A stretch of 42,757 nt of DNA from Bacilli bacterium (GTDB lineage Bacteria > Bacillota_I > Bacilli_A > RFN20 > CAG-826), in assembly GCA_017479485.1 (NCBI GenBank), contig JAFVCC010000020.1, positions 1 to 42,757 of the forward strand, written 5' to 3'. Made by a program: the position numbers and the translations under genes. The notes under the pieces are model-generated. The model was not told the origin of the DNA and did not search any database. It saw only the letters and a list, made by a program, of their open reading frames with translations. Below are positions 14,177 to 22,867 of the stretch, in pieces (position 1 is the stretch's first letter; each line of letters opens with the position of its first letter).

Positions 14177-15612
14177 TGTCACTCGGCTTTCCGGTTTAAC
14201 GGCTTGTCTAGCTCCAATTTCGCCGGGACATTTCATATTTGAGGTTTACCTCGTGGGAGATTCCAACCAACCACGTCCCTTGCGGGATTCGTTCCTTACC
14301 ACCATCGCACGCTTGACCATGCGGGGCATTCAGGAACAAGTTTTTTGTTCTGCGGTGTACCGCTGAGAGGAACTCTTATCCTCCTAGGCATGCCCTCGGC
14401 AACAGCCTTGGCATGTCTCGACCTTCGCTACGGGGTACATCTTCATTCGCCCGATTGCTACGATCACGTTCCGACTTCACGAGTTGCAGGGTGGAACGAC
14501 TTCCTTCGAGGACTTTCGTCTTCGATCTCCCCCATACCTTTCGGCATAGGTTCGAGGCTTTTCCAGCGGTTTACCGCGCGCCGAGCCTCTTTTGGCACCT
14601 GCTGGTTATGAATTCCCAGCAGTTCACGGACACCCCCGGAGGCACAAGTGCCACCGACTTGTTCGCAACCCCATTTCCAGTTTCACTGACGGCGGGGCTA
14701 TCGCAGCGCCCTGGTTTTTTCCAGGTACGCATATGCCTTGGAACGTCAGCTTCTCAGCGACGCCCTGATCCAAGGCAAGCAGACACTTTTCGGTTTACCG
14801 TGGGCTTTCTGCGGGCCCGGAGGTTTTTCCCCTCTCGCAACCTTACGGCTGCATCCGCTTGATTTCTATTTCCTAGTTCTACTAGGCGGCGGAGCGGATT
14901 GGATCGCCGCGGACATCTCCTTTCGAAGCAGCCCGTTGACTCGATGGCCCGTCATCCTTGCGGAATTGGGGATTCCCGAGAACCACTGTCTTCAGGTTTA
15001 CCTGGCGGATTGGTTCTTCCGCGCATTGGTCTCACGACCACGCTTTGACGCTTCCGGAACTTGCGCTCGTTCTTCGTCAGCCCTGATTCATCCGGCTTAC
15101 CGGCGGAGGCAGGCTTCCTCCCGGGCGTTACCCATTGTCCATTGCTACAGCCTTGGCAGACGTTCACTCCGGATCGGCCAATGTTTTTCTCGTGCACGAG
15201 GTGGGTTTGGTCTTCCCACTTGGGTTTGCGACGAAGTTCGCTACCCCAGATTGTGGATATTCCCTTTCCAGGGCTTTCCACAGGACTCCTTTTCAAGCTA
15301 ACGCTTCCGCCAGAGCAACCATCGGCGGTGGCTTTCCTTACCCCATGGCAAGGAGCCCTTCACAAGCGCTTCCTCCAAACGTCGTTTCAGACGCTTGTTT
15401 CTTCGCTCGATCACCTCATTCATCGGTTTACCGATCGGCGAGGCATTCCTTCCGATTCGCCATCAAGCGACGAACCGCATTTGATGTTTGCACATCAGCA
15501 GGCCTTTCAGGAGTCAAGCTCCCTCGGGGCGTCTTGCGTTCCCCTCACCTTACTTAAGTAAGGTGTTTCCCCGGTTTCGCCCTGCCTTGCGGCTTGGCGT
15601 TCCCCGCGGAAC
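14149..15612 (-). ncRNA. Long structured noncoding RNA, copy 2 (about 1.46 kb)
   Basis: This is the second copy of the RNA at 866-2329, with matching promoter, terminator and length. The first 100 nt and many single-stranded parts are almost identical to copy 1, while several arms are replaced by other sequences that still pair. Examples are GGCA-CUUG-UGCC at 14641-14652 (GCAGCA-UUCA-UGCUGC in copy 1, 1352-1367) and CCUGG/CCAGG near 14710-14724 (CUUCCUGGG/CCCAUAGGAAG near 1430-1442). UAAA-capped hairpins recur at 14241-14252, 14567-14578, 14791-14800, 14993-15004 and 15422-15435; 15092-15103 has a UAAG loop. The RNA sits between the LOG gene and the transporter gene on the same strand, but its own signals make it an independent unit. 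Plus-strand frames of up to 187 codons are antisense and change frame relative to copy 1. Confidence 0.85.
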
Positions 15613-15617
15613 ACATT

Positions 15618-15645
15618 ACTATACGCTTCTCGAAAAAGGTGTCAA
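15618..15645 (-). promoter_or_regulatory. Promoter of structured RNA copy 2
   Basis: Minus-strand -35 TTGACA (15640-15645), 16-bp spacer, -10 TATAGT (15618-15623); start predicted near 15612. Spacing and upstream A/T-tracts match copy 1. Confidence 0.82.
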
Positions 15646-15688
15646 CACTTTTTTGTAAAAATTTGCGGAAATTTTCGAAAAGGTTTTG

Positions 15689-15705
15689 TAGATACAAAGT
15701 ATCTA
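15689..15705. promoter_or_regulatory. Conserved inverted repeat upstream of the RNA copy 2 promoter
   Basis: TAGATAC-AAA-GTATCTA lies at the place equivalent to 2397-2413, with the arms unchanged and the central triplet reversed. Confidence 0.45.
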
Positions 15706-15730
15706 AATTTTTGAAATTGTTTTCACGACT

Positions 15731-15784
15731 TATATACGTGCGCACGCGCTCTTAATATGTATTCGTACGTGTGCAGTCACACGT
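15731..15784. repeat. ACGTG-type palindromes between the LOG gene and RNA copy 2
   Basis: ATACGTGCGCACG (15733-15745) matches the element upstream of RNA copy 1. A second inverted repeat, ACGTGTG-CAGT-CACACGT (15767-15784), follows the stop of the LOG gene directly. It lacks a T-run, so a terminator role is uncertain; an operator or processing site is possible. Confidence 0.4.
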
Positions 15785-15785
15785 C

Positions 15786-16316
15786 TTAATCTAAGATTCC
15801 TGGAAGTTCTTCTATCGATGAGATGAAAAATACGCGCTTCATATGCTCGGCAAGAATGAAACCCTCATCCACTGCATGGTAGAGAAAGTTCTTTAGGTCT
15901 TCGTAATACCCGTCGACATTAAGGAAGATAATCGGCTTGTTTGGGCAGTCGAAGTTGCCGACACAAAGGATATCGGATACTTCGTCGAGCGTACCCGATC
16001 CACCAGGCAGTGCAACGAACGCATCGGACATGGAAATCATTTTGCTTTTCCTCTCCCCGAACGTTTTTGCGACATAAATATCACTGAGGCATTCGAATGA
16101 ACCTATCGTAGATTCAAACATTTCCAGTCCAACGCCATGAATGCAAGCTCCGTGTTCATATGCGACGCGAGCCAAAACGCCCATAAGCCCACAGTCGCTC
16201 GCCCCATAAACCAATCCTTTATGGGTATCGCCGATATACGCGCCAAGCTCTTCTGCCGCTTGGATATAAGAGGGCCTATTACCGTTAGTTGACCCACAAA
16301 AAACAGCAATATTCAT
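15786..16316 (-). CDS. LOG family protein (TIGR00730 Rossmann fold)
   Basis: A 176-aa cytosolic protein of the LOG/lysine-decarboxylase-like family; characterised members are phosphoribohydrolases releasing free base from cytokinin or nucleoside monophosphates. Motifs: an N-terminal VFCGSTNG, VYGASDCGLMG, GERKSKM (87-93) and the signature PGGSGTLDE (104-112). The ATG at 16316 follows GGAGGGATATGCG, a strong ribosome site. The frame continues upstream to 16553 without family similarity and is rejected there. It is divergent from the SDR gene at 16521; the palindromes at 15731-15784 follow its stop. Confidence 0.88.
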   Translation of the reverse strand: MNIAVFCGSTNGNRPSYIQAAEELGAYIGDTHKGLVYGASDCGLMGVLARVAYEHGACIHGVGLEMFESTIGSFECLSDIYVAKTFGERKSKMISMSDAFVALPGGSGTLDEVSDILCVGNFDCPNKPIIFLNVDGYYEDLKNFLYHAVDEGFILAEHMKRVFFISSIEELPGILD

Positions 16317-16423
16317 CGCATATCCCTCCTCTTTTTCTATTTTACCTGCCGCCCTTCTATTCGACACTAAATTATTGCAGCACTTATTCATTGCGCGAGC
16401 GGATATGTCGCTGACCTCGTTAT

Positions 16424-16453
16424 TGATAAAGATAAATTGGCAACGATATAAGG
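16424..16453 (+). promoter_or_regulatory. Possible promoter of the SDR gene at 16521
   Basis: TTGATA, an 18-bp spacer and TATAAG. An overlapping alternative is TTGGCA-N17-TACATT. The divergent 204-bp gap must also hold the LOG promoter. Confidence 0.35.
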
Positions 16454-16520
16454 TTTTGCTACATTTTACCCGGGCCAAGACCGCGCATTCGCCCGCGTAT
16501 TCCGCCACGCCGGCCAATAG

Positions 16521-17495
16521 ATGTACGAGCGGAAGCTCGAACTTAAGAAACACAGAAAGAAAGACTCTATCTCCGAAATGATTCCCTCAAAGTTGCTCCG
16601 CTACGCTTCAAGCCTCAACCTGCCACAGAAGAAAACTATCGTCATCACCGGGGGCAATTCCGGTATCGGCTTTGAGGTCGCCCGCTATCTTTGCCATTTT
16701 AATTGGAACGTAATCCTCGCCGTAAGAAATATGGAACGGGGTGAGAAGGCGAAGGCAGCCTTGCTCGAGGAGTTTCCTAATTCTCGTGTCGAGGCATGGC
16801 ATTTTGACGCATCGAAATCCGCTTCGATTGAATCCTTTTGCAAACGGATCAAGGCAACCCATCTCGATATCGACGTCTTCTATTGCAACGCGGGTATCTA
16901 CCGTACCCCGTTTGAGCTCGGCGAGCATGGTATCGAGCAGCAAGCCTATACCAACTTTGTATCGAACTACCTTTTATTCCGCGAATTAAAAGAATATTTC
17001 CTTAGCTTAGGCCATCCCATAAAGTGGATTCTCACCTCTTCCATCACCGCAAGGTTACAAACCTGGAACGATGATGATTTCCATGGCGGAGACAAATACC
17101 ACAAAGGCCACGCCTATGCGCGCTCAAAAGTCGCCGTGAACCATCTTTATCTTTATCTCAAAGATGAATGCCAAGGAACGCCGATAACGCCCTTATTAGT
17201 CCATCCCGGCATCACTCATACAGCTCTTATCAACAAAGCCTACCATGGCCGACCCTTTCAGCTCGCCATCCAGTCTTTTATGAGAACGTTTTTCCATTCT
17301 CCGACGAAGGCCGCTTTATGCACGTTATATCTCCTGCAAGAGAAGGTTTCGTCGCCCCGCTTCTGCGGGCCACGAGGGATTTTTCATTGGACGGGATACC
17401 CCACCGTTTACCCTCTATATTTAGGTAACGCGAAAGAATACCGCCATACCATTGAACGCTTAAAAGATATCCTTGCAGAAAAGGAAAAAGCTTAG
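16521..17495 (+). CDS. SDR family oxidoreductase (retinol-dehydrogenase-like)
   Basis: A 324-aa short-chain dehydrogenase/reductase. The motifs are TGGNSGIG (43-50), YCNAGIY, and TSSITA...YARSKVA, giving Ser, Tyr and Lys. The length and late sequence resemble the longer retinol-dehydrogenase/WW-oxidoreductase-like group, which reduces or oxidises lipophilic carbonyls or alcohols. The start at 16521 lacks a clear ribosome site; ATG at 16578 is an alternative giving a more typical N-terminus. It converges with the nine-gene operon, whose last gene ends 36 bp away, with no strong terminator between. Confidence 0.85.
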   Translation: MYERKLELKKHRKKDSISEMIPSKLLRYASSLNLPQKKTIVITGGNSGIGFEVARYLCHFNWNVILAVRNMERGEKAKAALLEEFPNSRVEAWHFDASKSASIESFCKRIKATHLDIDVFYCNAGIYRTPFELGEHGIEQQAYTNFVSNYLLFRELKEYFLSLGHPIKWILTSSITARLQTWNDDDFHGGDKYHKGHAYARSKVAVNHLYLYLKDECQGTPITPLLVHPGITHTALINKAYHGRPFQLAIQSFMRTFFHSPTKAALCTLYLLQEKVSSPRFCGPRGIFHWTGYPTVYPLYLGNAKEYRHTIERLKDILAEKEKA

Positions 17496-17531
17496 CAATT
17501 TTTCGTTAAAACCCTTCAAATCACGCTTCTT

Positions 17532-18494
17532 TTAATCGTTATGCAGGAAATAAACCTGCAGCATCGCGCGGTGGCAATCGAAATAATAATCGTAATAATC
17601 GCCTTTGCTATATGGCGACAAAGAACCGCGTATAAAAGCGTTGATTTCTTCCGACTCAATCGGAAAATGAAAACGTAGAACCGTGAAGGAGTCTACTTTG
17701 GTTTCCACCACTTCCGCCTCTTCGGCTTGATAGCCATAAGTCACTTCGCCTTTATGGCGCATGGTAAAGAGCAGGTCATCTTTCGGGCACCTCGGGAAGG
17801 AGACGCCTTCGAGTTCGTGATGATCTTCATGGATTAAGTCATCGTTGTTGAATAAATATAGGACGCCTTGGACCATCTTTTTCGTAATCGAGGCATTCCA
17901 CGCGAAATCGAAATGGTAATAGTCGCGCCCGATGCGGATGATGTTCCATGCGTGGCTCACGGTCGCACCGTCTTTCTCTGCTTTTCCAGCGACGATCATA
18001 CATTCAAGCCCAATACGGTCGCAGATTAACGCCGCTGCTTTGGTAAAGCCTTCGCAGCGAGCTTTTCGCTCGATTAAAGCCCCGTAGGCGGTGCCATTAG
18101 TCTTGCTTTGGTGATTTTCTCCACCGACACGGCGGCAGAGATAGCTGTTGAGCCGCTCGACTTTCTCAACGTCCGTATGGCAATCGCGGAGGATGATCGC
18201 GCTGATGCGCTCCACCTCGCGAAGCACCTCACTGCTACGCTGCGCTAGCTCGGAGCCCGAGGAGATAAACTCAAAGACAAACTCCCCGTTAGAAATGCTG
18301 AAGCGCTGAGAAAGAAGAAGATTCGGGTTGCCGAAGCTAATCGCTTCAGAGAAGAGCTCGAACTCCTCCTGAGACGGCGTTTTGGTTAGGCTGCAAGGAA
18401 CGCGGTCCCTGCCGCTTCGAAGCGCAGCGACGCAATCGCCATAGGCGGACTGAAGTTCCCTGCCTAAAGCATCAAAGTAAGGGTTGGCAATCAT
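17532..18494 (-). CDS. Transglutaminase-like cysteine protease-fold protein, operon gene 9
   Basis: A 320-aa protein with a transglutaminase-like domain. The Cys-His-Asp triad is visible at C147 (ARCEGFTKAAAL), H181 (SHAWNII) and D196 (YYHFDFAWN). No signal peptide is seen, so it probably acts in the cytosol or on the cytosolic end of a membrane partner. Bacterial relatives are usually peptidases or protein cross-linkers. Its ATG overlaps the stop of the InlB/Hint gene by ATGA, so production is coupled to it. Processing or cross-linking that protein is one idea, but they may lie on opposite sides of the membrane. Confidence 0.82.
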   Translation of the reverse strand: MIANPYFDALGRELQSAYGDCVAALRSGRDRVPCSLTKTPSQEEFELFSEAISFGNPNLLLSQRFSISNGEFVFEFISSGSELAQRSSEVLREVERISAIILRDCHTDVEKVERLNSYLCRRVGGENHQSKTNGTAYGALIERKARCEGFTKAAALICDRIGLECMIVAGKAEKDGATVSHAWNIIRIGRDYYHFDFAWNASITKKMVQGVLYLFNNDDLIHEDHHELEGVSFPRCPKDDLLFTMRHKGEVTYGYQAEEAEVVETKVDSFTVLRFHFPIESEEINAFIRGSLSPYSKGDYYDYYFDCHRAMLQVYFLHND

Positions 18495-21400
18495 GCGGGC
18501 ACCTCCATATAGTGAGTTTGGAAGATAGTGAGAAGATTGATGAGGCCTTCTTCATTTAATGAACCAGTGCCAAGCACGATAGAGAGGTACTTTGCATTAT
18601 CGATGACATAATAGACTTCTGGAGCCAAGTATTCACCGAAGTCTTCAGGCTCCGTTGTTCCATAAATCTCCAGCAATTCAACCATATTTTCCGGAATAAC
18701 CACATGGTTTTCGTCCATCTCAAAGATGTTCATAAATGCATCCATTTCGACAAAAGTACCGAGCACGCCATTGAAGTAATGGTTCATCGTTTTACCGGTG
18801 AAAATCGCGCCGGTATCAGTCGTACCGATTCCAGCGTCGACGCTGAGCAGCGTTACATGCGTGCCATCGTCTTTGAAGAACTCGTGTCCGATGAGTCGCT
18901 CGTAGTTATACTTATTGACCGTGATGTAGCGGTTGGTGGTCGCATCGAACAAACCATGCTGATCGATGATTTCCAGCGTGGTATCGTCGGAGAAGAGAAG
19001 ATGCATAATGAACTCCGTAACATCCGTAGTTGTGTGGGCATAGAGCACCGGAACAGCGCATTCTTCGCCCGTATAGTGGTCAAAGGCGAGCACCATGTCA
19101 CCGGGACGGACATCGCGGATCATCTTGGTGGAATAGTCGGCCATGGTGATCAGAGTATCCGCGCCAACGCAAGTAGGTTTAGCATCCCAAGTGGCGTAAA
19201 TCTTAATATCGTGGTCAGGCATCGGAGTCTTTTCATTAAAGACCGCGTCGGTACCCTCAACCTTCCATTGTATGAAGGTATATTCCGTATTGTTTTCTTT
19301 AGCCCTTGAAACAGGAGTCAAAGGTCCCGTTTGCCCATAGTAACGGTTCAGAGTTGCAGCGCCATTTAGCTTCCCGCCGTCCGGGTCGAAAGTAATCGTA
19401 TAGATAAGCTTCTCCCAAATCGCATAGAGGGTCGTATGTCCCGTAACAACCGCATTGAAGTCAAAGGCGCTAGTAGCATTCGCGCTGGCGCCCCAATAAA
19501 GGAAGCTAAGTCCTGTTCCACTTGGATCGGCGGGTTTGGCAACCTTGTCACCATACGTAACCGTAACGGCATTAGGCACGTTTTGGATGTTGTGTGAGAC
19601 GGGGTAATTGTCGTCGTTAGCAACGAACGTAATGGTGCACTCCCACTTCGCGTAGAGGGTCATAGAGGCCTCCGGACGATCGCGGGTGAAGTCCCACTTG
19701 TTCTCGAAGGTCTTTTCCTTATACCAGCCCACAAAATGCCATGAAGGCAGATCCTGGGTTTGCGGATCGGTAACATTCTCGCCGTAGACGACGATTTCGT
19801 TATTGGGAAGGGCGCCGATGGGGCTAACGTAGGAGATGGTGTAACGCTCGAGGTCATAGGTCGCCACGACGTTCAACGGACCATTAATGGGGTCATCCGG
19901 ATTAAACGTGGACTTGTTTCCATTCGCATCGACCACGAGCCAGCGACCTTGCGTATAGCCTATTGCCGCAGGAACGGAGGGAACTTCAGTGAGTTTCTCA
20001 CCTTGATTCACCATGTATTCCTTGGTGTAAGTGCTATCGACGGAAGAAGAGAACGAAACCTTGAATTGCGTCCTTTCCCAACGCGCATAAAGGTCTAAGA
20101 CGGTGTCAGTAGGCGTCGCAAAGTAATCTTCGCTGATGCGGTCGGTCTTGAAGTCCCAAAGGAGGCTATCGTCTAAAGACTCACCGCGATACCAGCCTAC
20201 GAAGGTCCAGCCGTATTCTTCCATGACGCCCGGATTGGCCACCGCCGCGCCATAGCCACGTTCTTGACTCGGATAGGTCGCGCCATGGCCGTTACTATGG
20301 AAGTTAATCGTGTATTTCAACGCTTCCCATTTCGCGTAGACATAAGTTGTCGTCTTGTCGATTCGATAGTGTTCGAAATCAAACGGCGTCGTACGCGCTT
20401 CATCTTCAAACCAACCCTGGAAAACATAGCCAGGAACATGGGCGGGCACGGGAGCAACGCCGCCGTTGACGGGTTCATCAGGAACATAATCGTGTTCGTC
20501 TTTTGGGGCCACGCCAACGCCGCCCATGTCATAGACGACAACATAATTGCCATCGCTGACCCAATGGGCTTTTAACGTGATGTCCCCTTCGACTTTCTTG
20601 CCGAAATCCCATGGGGTGCCGTTCTCATCGAACCAGCCGACGAACAGCCAGTGCGCCGCGGAAGGATCCGCAGGTTTTTGAACCAAATCGCCAAAGCGGA
20701 TGGTTTGATCCGCAATTGGCTCTGCAGCTTTGCCGTCAAGGTCAAAATGTACCTTGTGTTCAATGCCAAACCAGATTGGAGTAAGAAGCGTTTCAAAGGT
20801 TGGCTCGAAGTTGTTGTCCTCTTGGTTGGTAGCATAGCTATCACGGAGCGATTTATAGATTTTGTTGATGTCGGCGGAGACAAGGTATTCGCCTTGGTTG
20901 TTTAATTCTCCAGCGTATTCGGGAGAAGTGAAGTGTTGGAACATGTAGCCATAACGGGAAATGCTTCCGGTTAAATGGAAGTCTTCGCCATAAGCTGCCG
21001 TGCCATCGTTATACATGGCGTCGGAAGCGCCAAGTTCGCTCGAATCAAAGCGAACCTGGAACGTATTCTTTACGAAGTATGGTTCTAAGGTTACCGCGCT
21101 GACATCGTGGAAGTTGTCTGTACGGAAATTTTCGCCGCCGTCTGCATCGACTAGATTGCTAACGCTGGCTGCGGTAAGACGGTCGAATTCCGCGCGAGAG
21201 TCGACATAAATCAGCCCACTCTCCACATCTTTCCAGCCCACGAAGCGGTAACCCTCTTTGGTCAACGCATCACGATAGCTTCCCCACGAAAGGAGATCGA
21301 TTGGGTTGTAATCATAATGACGGACGGGATCGACATGCAAAGTCGCCCCGTCTTTATCCAAGTAAGTGATGCCGAAAGATTCATTTGGGTTGAAAACGGC

Positions 21401-22852
21401 ATATAAATCAATGTTTTTTGACTCGATATCGCGAACATAGAAGGAGGATACGACGTCACCGATTTGGTATTCCGCCGCGGTAGCGTTTTTGCTCCTGCTA
21501 AAGCCGATGAATCTTCCTTCGCCAGGAATCTTCTTTGTCGGAACGGAAATTTCCACCGGGGAGCCATAGGAGAAAGTGGATGACGCGATGACTTCGTCGC
21601 CGTTTAAATAACGCACGTTAAACTCAGGACGAGCCCAAACGCCGTAAAGATGGTAATCGAAGGTGTCGGTTTCAAAGAGGTGGAACGCCGTTTCTAACGG
21701 CCCATAGGTAACTTCACGCGCATCAGGGTCAGCGCTCCAGCCGCGGAAAATGTAGTCTTTCGCATAGGCTAAGCCATCTGCCTTAGGCAAGGCGACGCCG
21801 TCGTTATAAAGGAAACCGTCTTCCTGCTTTTCCGTATTGGTCGCGCCATCGCGGAAATGGAAGTGGACGGTGTATTTCTGCGCCTCAAAGCGTGCATGGA
21901 GCTTCACATCGCGGTCGAAAACCATGTCCTTGCGATAGTCGCTGCCACGGTCATTGTATGTCCAGCCACGATACGTGTGTCCTTCATAGGAAATGGGATG
22001 TTCACGTTCTAAGTCCGCATAGGTGCTTCCTCTCGTGACTTCGAGGGAAATATATTCTTTAACGTTCTCCTCTGCCTTTTCAAAACTCCCGCCTTCGCGA
22101 TAAAGCAGCACGGAGACCTTGTTGGTAGAAGAAGGCGTGATGAAAATCCGCTGGTTCACCTCGGCCCAAGTGGGGCTTGCCATATAGTCGTTATAGAGAC
22201 TCTCTTTGACATAAATATGGGCGCCAGAGGCGATGCGATTTGCATCGATTGCCGCGAGGACTTTATCGCTCTTTATTTCAATCCGTTCCAAGCGCGGAAG
22301 CATTTCAAAATCACTAAAATCAAGGGGGGCGTCAGTCTGAATTTGAAGATTTTTAACCGTGGCGAATTCGCTTTCGGTAATGAGGCCATCTTCCTCAAGG
22401 TTATAGCCTGAACCCGTTAAATACGCCGAAGTGGATTCGCTTGAGAAAGCGATGGTAAAAGGCGCTTCGACAACCACGTCTTCAAACGAGGTCTTCTGAT
22501 ATACGATGCGGCCCGAGCCGATGCCGACCGCGGTAAATGCCGTGCCGTCCTCAGAAAGCTTGAGCAAGCCATCATTTTGGACGTAGTCCTTGCCGTTTAC
22601 GAGCGCTTCAACGCGGACAATATAATCTTTTTTCTTAATCCAATCGAACGTCTTCGCGTTATCGCTGAGCATGTCGTCCATGGCCATGGATGCGCGGAAT
22701 TGTAATGGAATTCCCTTCACGTTCTTGTCCGCGTGCTCGGTCTGCAAGAAGCGCTTGGTATAGAAGCTTGAGCCCACGCCCGCGCCGGCGGCGACGAGAC
22801 CAAAAACGGTAAAGAGAAGGAATGGAGTACGTTTTTTTACATAAGCTGGCAT
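18491..22852 (-). CDS. InlB-repeat surface protein with C-terminal Hint domain, operon gene 8
   Basis: A 1453-aa protein. The N-terminus has a basic start and one hydrophobic segment (about residues 11-32), likely a signal anchor. After a domain of unknown type come about ten InlB B-type (Listeria-Bacteroides) repeats with the pattern YTxxFxxxG...GWY...LYAxW, between about 300 and 1225. From C1228 starts a Hint (intein/hedgehog-type) domain: CVGADTLITMAD, VRPGDMVLAFD, a QHGLF block and TMNHYFNGVLGTF. Such repeats are adhesive or structural; Hint domains can self-cleave or ligate. About 90 residues follow the Hint core. It is unusual to find such a surface protein inside an operon of cytosolic ATPase and GTPase genes. 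Confidence 0.85.
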   Translation of the reverse strand: MPAYVKKRTPFLLFTVFGLVAAGAGVGSSFYTKRFLQTEHADKNVKGIPLQFRASMAMDDMLSDNAKTFDWIKKKDYIVRVEALVNGKDYVQNDGLLKLSEDGTAFTAVGIGSGRIVYQKTSFEDVVVEAPFTIAFSSESTSAYLTGSGYNLEEDGLITESEFATVKNLQIQTDAPLDFSDFEMLPRLERIEIKSDKVLAAIDANRIASGAHIYVKESLYNDYMASPTWAEVNQRIFITPSSTNKVSVLLYREGGSFEKAEENVKEYISLEVTRGSTYADLEREHPISYEGHTYRGWTYNDRGSDYRKDMVFDRDVKLHARFEAQKYTVHFHFRDGATNTEKQEDGFLYNDGVALPKADGLAYAKDYIFRGWSADPDAREVTYGPLETAFHLFETDTFDYHLYGVWARPEFNVRYLNGDEVIASSTFSYGSPVEISVPTKKIPGEGRFIGFSRSKNATAAEYQIGDVVSSFYVRDIESKNIDLYAVFNPNESFGITYLDKDGATLHVDPVRHYDYNPIDLLSWGSYRDALTKEGYRFVGWKDVESGLIYVDSRAEFDRLTAASVSNLVDADGGENFRTDNFHDVSAVTLEPYFVKNTFQVRFDSSELGASDAMYNDGTAAYGEDFHLTGSISRYGYMFQHFTSPEYAGELNNQGEYLVSADINKIYKSLRDSYATNQEDNNFEPTFETLLTPIWFGIEHKVHFDLDGKAAEPIADQTIRFGDLVQKPADPSAAHWLFVGWFDENGTPWDFGKKVEGDITLKAHWVSDGNYVVVYDMGGVGVAPKDEHDYVPDEPVNGGVAPVPAHVPGYVFQGWFEDEARTTPFDFEHYRIDKTTTYVYAKWEALKYTINFHSNGHGATYPSQERGYGAAVANPGVMEEYGWTFVGWYRGESLDDSLLWDFKTDRISEDYFATPTDTVLDLYARWERTQFKVSFSSSVDSTYTKEYMVNQGEKLTEVPSVPAAIGYTQGRWLVVDANGNKSTFNPDDPINGPLNVVATYDLERYTISYVSPIGALPNNEIVVYGENVTDPQTQDLPSWHFVGWYKEKTFENKWDFTRDRPEASMTLYAKWECTITFVANDDNYPVSHNIQNVPNAVTVTYGDKVAKPADPSGTGLSFLYWGASANATSAFDFNAVVTGHTTLYAIWEKLIYTITFDPDGGKLNGAATLNRYYGQTGPLTPVSRAKENNTEYTFIQWKVEGTDAVFNEKTPMPDHDIKIYATWDAKPTCVGADTLITMADYSTKMIRDVRPGDMVLAFDHYTGEECAVPVLYAHTTTDVTEFIMHLLFSDDTTLEIIDQHGLFDATTNRYITVNKYNYERLIGHEFFKDDGTHVTLLSVDAGIGTTDTGAIFTGKTMNHYFNGVLGTFVEMDAFMNIFEMDENHVVIPENMVELLEIYGTTEPEDFGEYLAPEVYYVIDNAKYLSIVLGTGSLNEEGLINLLTIFQTHYMEVPA

Positions 22853-22867
22853 GCGTCTTCCCCCTTT

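Noticed and set aside
14413-15561. Plus-strand ORFs up to 187 aa across RNA copy 2, sharing peptides with copy 1
   Set aside because: Shared peptides reflect conserved RNA sequence; indels shift frames in variable arms, and promoter and terminator point the other way.
15786-16553. Longer LOG protein starting at 16553
   Set aside because: The extra N-terminus has no family similarity, and the ATG at 16316 has a strong ribosome site and the expected family start.
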